Source of the DNA: an uncultured Bacilli bacterium
Lineage (GTDB): Bacteria > Bacillota_I > Bacilli_A > RF39 > UBA660
Reading direction: 5' to 3'
Length of the DNA: 5,454 bases
NCBI GenBank assembly: GCA_910587745.1
Contig: CAJUNE010000048.1
Coordinates: 1-5,454 of the forward strand
Positions 1 to 5,296 of the stretch are shown here, in pieces. Positions within the stretch are counted from its first letter, which is position 1. Each line of letters begins with the position of its first letter. A program made the translations under genes and the position numbers. The notes below the pieces were generated by a model, which was given only the letters and a program-made list of their open reading frames with translations, searched no databases and was not told the origin of the DNA.

Positions 1-49
1 TGTACAATTAAAATATAATTAAATTGGTGCGGTTGAAATTACAATAAAG

Positions 50-85
50 AAAAAAACAATTTCATTTATATTAAAATTGTTTTTT
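50..85 (-). terminator. Intrinsic terminator of tig
   Basis: A perfect 12-bp inverted repeat (51-62 with 74-85) encloses an 11-nt loop. It lies 9 bp downstream of the trigger factor stop codon. Read on the minus strand, the 3' arm ends in a run of seven T (56 down to 50), as expected of a Rho-independent terminator. The stem is almost all A:T with one G:C pair, which is normal for so AT-rich a genome. The A-tract on the other arm means it could also stop plus-strand transcription. Confidence 0.8.
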
Positions 86-93
86 GCTTTTTA

Positions 94-1341
94 TTAATTA
101 TTATTTTTTACTATTTCTAATGCTCCATGCATTTTCATATCGTATTTAACTATTTCGTTTGATCCGTATGCTTTTAACAATTCTTCAACTGTGATGCCAT
201 AATTTGATGCCATTTCTTCAGCTTTTTTGTTAACTTCTTCTTCAGTAAAGTCAATCTTTTCAACATCTGCGATAGCCTCTAATAAATAACGATATTTAAT
301 TCTTTTTGTAGCTTCTGGCTCCATTTGTTCGTGTAATTTTTCATGAGTCATCCCTGTTATTTGCATGTAATCGTCTATTTTAATTCCTTGCATTTTTAAT
401 TGATCTTCAAATTGGTGAATCATGCGATGTACTTCTTCAGAAATAATATCTTCTGATAATTCAACTTTCATATTTTCACTGGCTTTTTCTAAGCATTTTT
501 CTAAATGTGCGTCTTCAATATCAGCAGTTTTGCGTTCAGTGATAACATTTTCTACTTCTTTGCGGAATTCGGTTTCGTTTTTAATATTTTCATAACCTAG
601 ATCTTTGTAAAAATCTTCATTTAGTTCTGGAACTATTCTTTCTTTAATTTCTCTTACTGTTACATTGAATTTAACATCTTTGCCTTTTAAATCAGCTACA
701 TAATCTTCTGGAAATTTTAAATTTAGTTCTTTAGTTTCTCCAATAGCCATTCCAATTACTCCATCTTCGAATCCTGGAATAAATGTGTTTGTGCCTATTT
801 CTAATGGGTAGTTTTCACCTTTGCCACCTTCTAAAGCTTTGCCCTCAACAAAACCTTCAAAATCAATAACAGCGGTATTTCCTTTTTCTACTTTTCCTTT
901 TTCTTTAGGAGCGATTTCTGCAAGTTGATTTTGTAATTTAGAAACTTCTTCATCAATTTCTTCTTTAGTTACTTTTACTGTTTCTTTTTTAATACCTAAT
1001 TTTTTGTATTCGCCTAATGTTACTTCAGGCTTAGCAGTAATTGTAAATTTGAAAATAGCTTCTTTTTCATTTATACTTGTAATATCTAATTTTGGTTCGA
1101 TTACTGGTGTGATCTTTGCTTCGTCTAATGCTTTTTTATAAGCTTCATCCATAACAAAGTCTACAGCGTCCATATATAAAGATTCAATACCAAATTTTTT
1201 AATAAATATGTTTTTTGGAGCAGTTCCTTTTCTGAAACCTTCAACTTTAACTTCTTTGTTTTTCTTTTTATATGCTTTATCAAGAGCATTTTCCCAAGTT
1301 TCACCCTCAATTTTAATTTCAATTTCTTTTACGTTTTTCAT
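94..1341 (-). CDS. tig: Trigger factor, ribosome-associated chaperone and peptidyl-prolyl isomerase
   Basis: Trigger factor docks at the ribosomal exit tunnel, shields nascent chains and isomerises prolyl bonds in the cytoplasm. At 415 residues the protein is close to the usual 425-450. The N-terminal ribosome-binding domain (about 1-110) carries the signature loop GFRKGTAP at 35-42, which contacts the large subunit. An FKBP-type isomerase domain spans about 153-234, including GNTAVIDFEGFVEG and the FIPGFEDGVIGM stretch (187-198). The alpha-helical chaperone arms fill the rest (about 238-415), starting at PELNEDFYKDLG. The ATG at 1341 is preceded by GAAAGGAA (1351-1358) with about 9 nt of spacing. 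The gene ends in a double stop, TAATAA. It is a single-gene unit, with its own promoter (1372-1400) and terminator (50-85). No clpX or lon neighbour is visible here, unlike the arrangement in many Bacilli. Family assignment is very secure. Confidence 0.98.
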   Translation of the reverse strand: MKNVKEIEIKIEGETWENALDKAYKKKNKEVKVEGFRKGTAPKNIFIKKFGIESLYMDAVDFVMDEAYKKALDEAKITPVIEPKLDITSINEKEAIFKFTITAKPEVTLGEYKKLGIKKETVKVTKEEIDEEVSKLQNQLAEIAPKEKGKVEKGNTAVIDFEGFVEGKALEGGKGENYPLEIGTNTFIPGFEDGVIGMAIGETKELNLKFPEDYVADLKGKDVKFNVTVREIKERIVPELNEDFYKDLGYENIKNETEFRKEVENVITERKTADIEDAHLEKCLEKASENMKVELSEDIISEEVHRMIHQFEDQLKMQGIKIDDYMQITGMTHEKLHEQMEPEATKRIKYRYLLEAIADVEKIDFTEEEVNKKAEEMASNYGITVEELLKAYGSNEIVKYDMKMHGALEIVKNNN

Positions 1342-1371
1342 AAAACACTATTCCTTTCAAATACTTTCAAT

Positions 1372-1400
1372 ATTATACCGTATTTTTATATTTTTTACAA
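1372..1400 (-). promoter_or_regulatory. Sigma-A-type promoter of tig
   Basis: On the minus strand a -35 box TTGTAA (1395-1400) and a perfect -10 box TATAAT (1372-1377) are separated by exactly 17 bp. Transcription would begin near 1365, giving a leader of about 24 nt that contains the GAAAGGAA ribosome binding site at 1351-1358. A second TTGACC box at 1423-1428 lies upstream but has only a poor -10 partner. No CIRCE-like or CtsR-like repeat is seen, so heat-shock control is not evident. Confidence 0.75.
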
Positions 1401-1476
1401 GCTTAAACGTATCTTAATAATAGGTCAAAAACTTAATGATAGCATAGTTAAATTTCTTTACTTAATAATCGAAATT

Positions 1477-1509
1477 AAAAAGTTGAATAATAAATATCCA
1501 ACTTTTTTT
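1477..1509 (-). terminator. Terminator of the pilC-prepilin peptidase operon, probably bidirectional
   Basis: AAAAAGTTG (1477-1485) pairs perfectly with CAACTTTTT (1499-1507) over a 13-nt spacer. The stem extends to 12 bp if one G-T wobble is allowed, leaving a 7-nt loop. On the minus strand the hairpin lies just after the prepilin peptidase stop and ends in five T. On the plus strand it ends in seven T (1503-1509). It separates the pilus operon from the tig promoter about 80 bp further on, so tig is likely expressed independently. Confidence 0.7.
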
Positions 1510-1514
1510 GCTTG

Positions 1515-2171
1515 TTAAATTAAAAAATTGATTAAATTAGTAAATTTTTCTATAAAGATAAAAACTATGCCTAGGCTTCCTATTAAAAATGGACCATAAG
1601 GAACTTCTTTATCTTTACTTAACATCATAGCTCCAATAGCATATGGCATTGCTAAAAGTGATGATAAAATAATAGCTATTAAACCTAACTTTAAACCTAA
1701 TATTATGCCTATTACAATGGCTAGTTTTATGTCTCCACCACCTAAAGCTTCTCTTTTAAAAATTAATTTTCCTATTTTTCCTATAAGAAGCATTAATACA
1801 AATAGCACAATACCGCTTAAAATACTAAAACCTACTTCTTTTATACCAAAATAACAATATTTTAAAATTAATATAAGTATGCTTGAAATAATTAAAGGGC
1901 TGTCTAGTATTATTAAATATTTAAAATCGCTGACAAATATAATTATTACTAATGCTGCGATAATTATGGAAGTAAAAAATTCATATGAAATACCATAACT
2001 ATAATGGCTTATAATTATTATTAATCCATTTAATATACCAATAAATAAATTTAATATCCATGAATTATCTTCTTTGGGCCTAACTTCGGGTATGTTTAAA
2101 GGTAACCTTTCTCCTATTAGAGTATATGCTAACCCTAAAATAAAACCTATTAAAAATAATATAATAATCAT
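1515..2171 (-). CDS. Type IV prepilin peptidase (A24 family, PilD/ComC-like), lacking the cysteine motif
   Basis: This is an integral membrane aspartyl protease that removes the short leader of type IV prepilins or pseudopilins and, in many relatives, methylates the new N-terminus. The 218-residue protein is mostly hydrophobic, with several membrane segments (for example about 1-18, 38-54, 65-80, 91-106, 112-131, 150-178 and 194-208). Both catalytic aspartates of the family are visible: D82 in SDFKYLIILD and D147 in the GxGD-type motif EALGGGDIKL. The conserved PYGPFL segment is at 191-196. The cytoplasmic N-terminal loop (about 19-37) is short and has none of the paired CxxC cysteines seen in Gram-negative PilD and in ComC; the only cysteine is C106. 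The gene starts 9 nt after the upstream pilC-like stop and is preceded by AGGGGG. It is therefore the second gene of a two-gene operon. Whether it also methylates pilins cannot be told from the sequence. Confidence 0.93.
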   Translation of the reverse strand: MIIILFLIGFILGLAYTLIGERLPLNIPEVRPKEDNSWILNLFIGILNGLIIIISHYSYGISYEFFTSIIIAALVIIIFVSDFKYLIILDSPLIISSILILILKYCYFGIKEVGFSILSGIVLFVLMLLIGKIGKLIFKREALGGGDIKLAIVIGIILGLKLGLIAIILSSLLAMPYAIGAMMLSKDKEVPYGPFLIGSLGIVFIFIEKFTNLINFLI

Positions 2172-2176
2172 ATTAT

Positions 2177-2182
2177 CCCCCT
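2177..2182 (-). promoter_or_regulatory. Ribosome binding site of the prepilin peptidase, overlapping the upstream stop codon
   Basis: AGGGGG on the minus strand overlaps the TAG stop (2181-2183) of the pilC-like gene and lies 5 nt before the ATG at 2171. It fixes the start of the prepilin peptidase. The overlap suggests translational coupling of the two genes, so ribosomes finishing the platform protein could start the peptidase directly. Confidence 0.7.
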
Positions 2183-3725
2183 AACCTATTTGTCCGTAAA
2201 GACTAAACATTGGAATTACTACTGCAAGAATTATAATACCTACTATTAATGCTAGGGTAACTATCATTATTGGTTCTAAGAAACTTTTTAAATTAGTTAC
2301 TTTTGATCTATGTAAATCACCATAATAATTTGCTACTTTTTCCATCATTAATGATAATTCTCCAGTTGATTCTCCGGTTACAATCATATAATAAGCTACA
2401 TCTGGCACACACCATTTGTTTTCGAATGATAATGATATTTTTTCTCCACTAGCTATGTTGCTGATTGTTTCAATCATTATATCTTTGTAAACTTCATTAT
2501 TTGTTATATTAGTTAGTATTTCCATAGAACTTGTAATATAAACGCTATTTTTTAATAAACTAGCAAAAGTTTTGGTAAATAAAGTTATTTCATGATATAT
2601 AATTATTTTTCCGAAAAAAGGAAAATGCATACCAAATTTTTGAATTGCTTTTCTAAAACTTTTAGAATTTTTATATAAAATTAACATTAATATAATTGAA
2701 ATTAATAATACAACTATTATTATGTTAATATTGTTTGTTATAAATTTACTAATATTTATAATTGATAGAGTAAATCCACTTATGGTTATTCCAGCATTAT
2801 TATAAACTTTTATGAATTCAGGTATAACATATATCATAATAAATGCTAATACTGCAATCGCAAATACTAAAAGAATAGTTGGATAGATAATAGCACTAAC
2901 CATTTCTTTTCTGGTTTTATCAATTTCTGTGTAATATTCTGCCATGTCATCTAAAGTTTTAATTAATTCTCCTGTCGCTTCAGCAGATTTAATCATATTT
3001 ATTAATAAACTTGGGAATATATTTCCTTGATTGGCAAGTGCCGTACTGAAATTTTCACCTAGTGTTAATTCGTAAGATATTGCTTGATATATCTTTTTCT
3101 TATTTGGATCTTTGCTGGCTTGTTTAGTCATTAATCTAATAGTGTCATTTAAGGTAATGCCTGCTTTTAAATAAGTTGCAACTTGCGTTAACCAAAATAT
3201 TAAATCTTTAGTACTTAGTTCATGCTCTCTTTCGAAACCAATCTTTTTTAAAAAATTAGCTAACGTGTTTTTCTCAACTTTATATATATTTATGCCCTCA
3301 TTTGCTAAAAAATTATGTAATGTTATTTTATTTGTAGCACTCATGGTACCTTTTATTTTGCGCCCATTTTTGTCAGTTCCATAATATGTGTAGTATTCTT
3401 TATTAACTTTTCGTAATTTAGCCTCTGCTTGCATTTCTTTAATTAATTTATTCTTTTCATGGTTAATTCGCTCTTTTTCTGCATAAGTAAGAGTATGAAC
3501 ATTGTCCTCTTTTTTTAAAGTATCTTTACTGCTCTCTATTTTTATCATATTATTTTTTCCACGTTTTCGGAAATCGCTTTTGGCTTTTTGATAACTAAAT
3601 ATGCTTTTCCATACATCAAAAAATATAAATTTAATACCAATAAAAAAGTGCTTGATAAAACTTATTATAAATAAAAATGGCATTAATACTATTTTAACTA
3701 CAGCCATATTTCCTTCTAATTTCAT
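2181..3725 (-). CDS. Type IV pilus / type II secretion inner-membrane platform protein (PilC/GspF/ComGB family) with extra N-terminal region
   Basis: PilC/GspF proteins sit in the cytoplasmic membrane and couple the assembly ATPase to pilin polymerisation. The usual length is about 350-410 residues; this one has 514. The family's small N-terminal module starts near residue 113 (YYGTDKNGRKIKG). Two GspF domains follow: about 172-299, with the FPSLLINMIKSAEATGEL motif at 237-254, and about 380-505, with the parallel VPDVAYYMIVTGESTGEL at 440-457. Three membrane helices fit the family (about 280-302, 333-351, 487-507). The first 110 residues are extra: a hydrophobic stretch (about 9-36, interrupted by K25 and H26) followed by a highly charged, probably coiled or flexible linker (about 45-110). 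The start at 3725 has AGGG 8 nt upstream. ATG at 3707 (M7) has AAGGA closer by and is an equally plausible start; ATG at 3548 (M60) would remove the hydrophobic segment but has a poor ribosome site. It is first in an operon with the prepilin peptidase. No ATPase or pilin gene adjoins it. Confidence 0.93.
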   Translation of the reverse strand: MKLEGNMAVVKIVLMPFLFIISFIKHFFIGIKFIFFDVWKSIFSYQKAKSDFRKRGKNNMIKIESSKDTLKKEDNVHTLTYAEKERINHEKNKLIKEMQAEAKLRKVNKEYYTYYGTDKNGRKIKGTMSATNKITLHNFLANEGINIYKVEKNTLANFLKKIGFEREHELSTKDLIFWLTQVATYLKAGITLNDTIRLMTKQASKDPNKKKIYQAISYELTLGENFSTALANQGNIFPSLLINMIKSAEATGELIKTLDDMAEYYTEIDKTRKEMVSAIIYPTILLVFAIAVLAFIMIYVIPEFIKVYNNAGITISGFTLSIINISKFITNNINIIIVVLLISIILMLILYKNSKSFRKAIQKFGMHFPFFGKIIIYHEITLFTKTFASLLKNSVYITSSMEILTNITNNEVYKDIMIETISNIASGEKISLSFENKWCVPDVAYYMIVTGESTGELSLMMEKVANYYGDLHRSKVTNLKSFLEPIMIVTLALIVGIIILAVVIPMFSLYGQIG

Positions 3726-3740
3726 AATATCTACCCTACT

Positions 3741-3755
3741 TTATAATGATTATAA
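3741..3755. repeat. Perfect 15-bp palindrome over the pilC-like promoter
   Basis: TTATAAT-G-ATTATAA is a perfect 7-1-7 inverted repeat. It contains TATAAT on both strands and covers the minus-strand -10 box (3749-3754) and the predicted transcription start. It could be an operator for a dimeric repressor or simply two facing -10 boxes. Chance palindromes are frequent in DNA this rich in A and T, so a regulatory role is only a suggestion. Confidence 0.35.
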
Positions 3756-3757
3756 CA
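3749..3757 (-). promoter_or_regulatory. Extended -10 promoter of the pilC-prepilin peptidase operon
   Basis: On the minus strand TGTTATAAT gives a perfect -10 box (3749-3754) with the extended TGn element (3755-3757). The -35 region 17-18 bp upstream (about 3772-3778) is only TTTTAT-like, which the extended element can compensate. The predicted transcription start is near 3742, leaving a leader of about 17 nt before the ATG at 3725. Confidence 0.5.
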
Positions 3758-3770
3758 TAATTTTTATTAT

Positions 3771-3786
3771 TATAAAACTATAAAAC
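3771..3786. repeat. Two tandem copies of TATAAAAC
   Basis: TATAAAAC occurs twice back to back, perfectly, at 3771-3778 and 3779-3786. On the minus strand this reads GTTTTATA twice, placed at and just upstream of the -35 position of the pilC-like operon. That is where an activator could bind. In such AT-rich DNA a chance origin or slippage is also likely. Confidence 0.3.
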
Positions 3787-3830
3787 GTATTTAATTATAT
3801 ATTTTAAAGCAATTTTATTATCATTTTTCA

Positions 3831-3836
3831 TATAAT
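3831..3836 (+). promoter_or_regulatory. Possible -10 box of the YqfQ-like gene
   Basis: A perfect TATAAT lies 17 nt before the ATG at 3854, but no recognisable -35 box stands 16-18 bp upstream and there is no TGn extension. A start 7 nt downstream would fall on the ribosome binding site itself, which is uncomfortably short. The true promoter may be another AT-rich hexamer in 3790-3830. Confidence 0.3.
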
Positions 3837-3841
3837 ATATT

Positions 3842-3847
3842 AGGTGA
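3842..3847 (+). promoter_or_regulatory. Ribosome binding site that sets the YqfQ-like start
   Basis: AGGTGA lies 6 nt before the ATG at 3854, an ideal distance. The in-frame TTG at 3848 directly abuts this site and would have no usable spacing. The start is therefore taken at 3854, not 3848. Confidence 0.7.
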
Positions 3848-3853
3848 TTGTCT

Positions 3854-4144
3854 ATGTTTGGTGCTCCTGTAAAAAGTGGTTTAACTTTTGCTAAAGTACT
3901 TGGTGGTATTTCTAAAACTTTAAGTGTTGCTAATCAGGTAATACCTCTTTATCAACAAGCTAAACCTATGATTCATAATGCTAAAACTATTTTATCTGTT
4001 TTAAAAGAAACTAATAAACCTAACTCAAGTTCTTCTAATAATAAAAAAACTATTAGTAATACTAATAGTAATCTTTCTAATTCTAAAAATATCAGTTCTA
4101 ATATTCCATCTATAAAAAGCGGTAATCCGGTTTTCTTCTTATAA
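3854..4144 (+). CDS. Small YqfQ/VrrA-like protein of unknown function
   Basis: This 96-residue protein has two parts. The N-terminal half (1-51) is a compact, mostly helical region with the stretch NQVIPLYQQAKPMIHNAKTI at about 27-46. This resembles the helical core of the YqfQ (VrrA) family of Bacilli, which has no settled function. The second half (52-90) is a low-complexity tail rich in Asn, Ser and Lys, probably disordered, ending in the short hydrophobic NPVFFL. There is no signal peptide or clear membrane helix. In Bacillus, yqfQ lies in the same region as sigA and trmK, so the location next to rpoD-trmK supports the assignment. The gene is convergent with the J-domain gene, and the two stop codons interlock (6-bp overlap, 4139-4144). 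It diverges from the pilC-like operon. The family call rests on memory of the pattern, so it is moderate; that the gene is real is well supported by its ribosome site and synteny. Confidence 0.7.
   Translation: MFGAPVKSGLTFAKVLGGISKTLSVANQVIPLYQQAKPMIHNAKTILSVLKETNKPNSSSSNNKKTISNTNSNLSNSKNISSNIPSIKSGNPVFFL
4114..4134 (-). terminator. Possible terminator of the rpoD-trmK-J-domain operon inside the YqfQ-like gene
   Basis: On the minus strand, just past the J-domain stop, AAAA-C-CGG-ATTA-CCG-C-TTTT folds as a hairpin with one C-C mismatch and runs into five T (4118 down to 4114). The three G:C pairs stand out in this AT-rich DNA. The stem is short and the loop tight, so strength is uncertain. 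It lies within the 3' end of the convergent YqfQ-like coding region (residues about 88-94), and the mirror-image hairpin on the plus strand would sit before that gene's stop codon. Confidence 0.35.
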
Positions 4145-4657
4145 ACTTTTATATCTTTTTTTACGACTTTGTAAAAGTGTTTTCTCATAATTAATTATAC
4201 TTTCAAATCCTTGTACTAGTTTACTCAAATCTTCTAAACTAATAAAACCTGTTAATATATTTATTAATTGCCAATAATATTCATTTAACCAAGAAACAAA
4301 ATTTTCTTTTTCATCATCATCATAATCATCTAAATCATAATAATTGAAATCTTTTTTGCTTATATTAGTTGTAGGATGTGAAGTATTTTTGGTTTGTCTT
4401 TTTGATGTAGCTTTTTTATATGTTTCTTTTCTTCTTTCTGCTAAAACCTCATCTTGTAATTTTCTTAATTCAGGGCTAATTAAATATCTATAAGCTTCAT
4501 TTATGGCACACATCGTTTGATGACATAACTTAAAATCTTTATTAGGATTAACATCTGAATGCCATTCTTTTGCTTTTTTTATATAAGCATCTCTAATTTC
4601 TCTTGCGCTGGCATCTTCTCTAACTTCTAATACTTCATAAAAATTTTTATACTCCAT
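4139..4657 (-). CDS. J-domain protein with HSD in place of the HPD motif
   Basis: The first ~70 residues are a J domain, the module that recruits and stimulates DnaK-type Hsp70 ATPases. NFYEVLEVREDASAREIRDAY (helices I and II) is followed by the loop at 33-35 and INEAYRYL (helix III, 52-59). The invariant loop reads H33-S34-D35 rather than HPD; the codon is TCA (4556-4558), one base from CCA. No zinc-finger or substrate-binding DnaJ domains follow, so this is a type III (C-class) J protein, not DnaJ itself. After a basic, Thr/Lys-rich linker (about 71-103) comes an acidic patch (108-118) and a helical C-terminus (119-172) that I do not recognise. The segment WLNEYYWQLINILTGFISL (123-141) is aromatic and hydrophobic but is probably not a membrane helix. 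The gene starts 9 nt after trmK. The substrate and DnaK dependence are unknown; the altered loop suggests weakened or absent Hsp70 stimulation. Confidence 0.88.
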   Translation of the reverse strand: MEYKNFYEVLEVREDASAREIRDAYIKKAKEWHSDVNPNKDFKLCHQTMCAINEAYRYLISPELRKLQDEVLAERRKETYKKATSKRQTKNTSHPTTNISKKDFNYYDLDDYDDDEKENFVSWLNEYYWQLINILTGFISLEDLSKLVQGFESIINYEKTLLQSRKKRYKSL

Positions 4658-4660
4658 ATT

Positions 4661-4668
4661 GTTCCTCT
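4661..4668 (-). promoter_or_regulatory. Ribosome binding site of the J-domain gene, overlapping the trmK stop
   Basis: AGAGGAAC on the minus strand begins inside the trmK TAG stop (4667-4669). Its AGAGGA core lies 5 nt from the ATG at 4657. It confirms the start and indicates co-transcription and probable translational coupling with trmK. Confidence 0.7.
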
Positions 4669-5296
4669 ACTTCTGTAATTTTTTTAATTCTTTAATTCTT
4701 ATTTTATGACTTAGTCTTGTTAAAATGTGTTTTTTAGGTATATTTTTTAAAATACTTTTTTCTTTTTCTTCAAAATACTTATAGTACTCTTTATTATTAC
4801 TTTTACCATATTTTAAAGATAGTTTGTTTTCTTTTTGAAATTCTTTTGTAAAAATAATAATAGGATAATATTTATCTCTTTCTTTTATGACTATTTCTTT
4901 TTTTATATAAAAGTCTTTTTTTAACATTTCTTTTCGCAATACTTCATAATCATTATTGCTACTTATAATATACTTTTCTACATTCTTGGGAGCGTTACTT
5001 ATAATACTTAAAATTGTTGATGTTCCCATTCCTGATATTATAGCAGTATTTATATTATTATTCTTTATATTTTGAAAACCATCAGATAAGTATACTTCAA
5101 TCTTAACATTTTTTTTCTTAATATTTTCTTTAGCAATCTTGATTACATTTTCACTGATATCAGATGCATAGACTTCTTTACATAACTTTTCTTTTTTTAA
5201 ATATATTGCTAAATATGCATGATCGCAGCCTATATCTATAACAATATCCTCTGGTTCTATTAAACTTGCAATAGCAATTAATTTCTTGTTTAACAT
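4667..5296 (-). CDS. trmK: tRNA (adenine(22)-N1)-methyltransferase TrmK
   Basis: TrmK uses S-adenosylmethionine to form m1A at position 22 in the D-arm of certain tRNAs. The 209-residue protein has the class I methyltransferase fold. Motif I is VIDIGCDHAYLA (19-30), with the DHAYL typical of TrmK. The acidic residue ending strand 2 is D46 (YASDIS), followed by SDGF (71-74) and the family's SGMGTSTI (88-95). Where Bacillus TrmK has a QPN..LR motif, this protein has SSNNDYEVLR (112-121), the catalytic-loop position. The charged C-terminal helical region (about 150-209) is somewhat shorter than in Bacillus TrmK (about 235 residues in all). The ATG overlaps the rpoD stop as TAATG, and no good ribosome site stands in front, so translation is probably coupled to rpoD. 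The rpoD-trmK order is conserved in Bacilli, which strengthens the call. Confidence 0.93.
   Translation of the reverse strand: MLNKKLIAIASLIEPEDIVIDIGCDHAYLAIYLKKEKLCKEVYASDISENVIKIAKENIKKKNVKIEVYLSDGFQNIKNNNINTAIISGMGTSTILSIISNAPKNVEKYIISSNNDYEVLRKEMLKKDFYIKKEIVIKERDKYYPIIIFTKEFQKENKLSLKYGKSNNKEYYKYFEEKEKSILKNIPKKHILTRLSHKIRIKELKKLQK

Noticed and set aside
1..49. Sequence beyond the tig terminator at the window edge
   Set aside because: Only 49 bases of AT-rich DNA, with no clear start, stop, promoter pair or repeat that can be assigned.
1208..1417. Plus-strand open frame of 69 codons, rich in Phe and Ser
   Set aside because: Antisense to the start of trigger factor and its promoter. The Phe/Ser richness is just the complement of Lys/Glu-rich coding DNA, and there is no ribosome site.
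1423..1428. TTGACC as a second tig -35 box
   Set aside because: At 17 bp spacing the -10 would be TAAGCT, a poor match, while the TTGTAA/TATAAT pair downstream is near ideal.
3601..3783. Plus-strand open frame of 60 codons
   Set aside because: Antisense to the start of the pilC-like gene and its promoter; Ile/Asn-rich composition is typical of a random AT-rich frame, with no ribosome site.
3848..3853. TTG start two codons upstream for the YqfQ-like gene
   Set aside because: The AGGTGA site abuts the TTG with no spacing, whereas the ATG at 3854 has the ideal distance.
4143..4180. Weak hairpin (ACTTT-GTA-AAAGT) downstream of the YqfQ-like gene on the plus strand
   Set aside because: Five A:T-rich pairs with a 3-nt loop inside the J-domain coding region and an interrupted T run; too weak to call a terminator.
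3973..4188. Minus-strand open frame of 71 codons with a Leu/Glu-rich protein
   Set aside because: Antisense to the YqfQ-like gene and overlapping the J-domain gene in another frame. The Leu/Glu runs mirror the Asn/Ser codons of the tail on the other strand.
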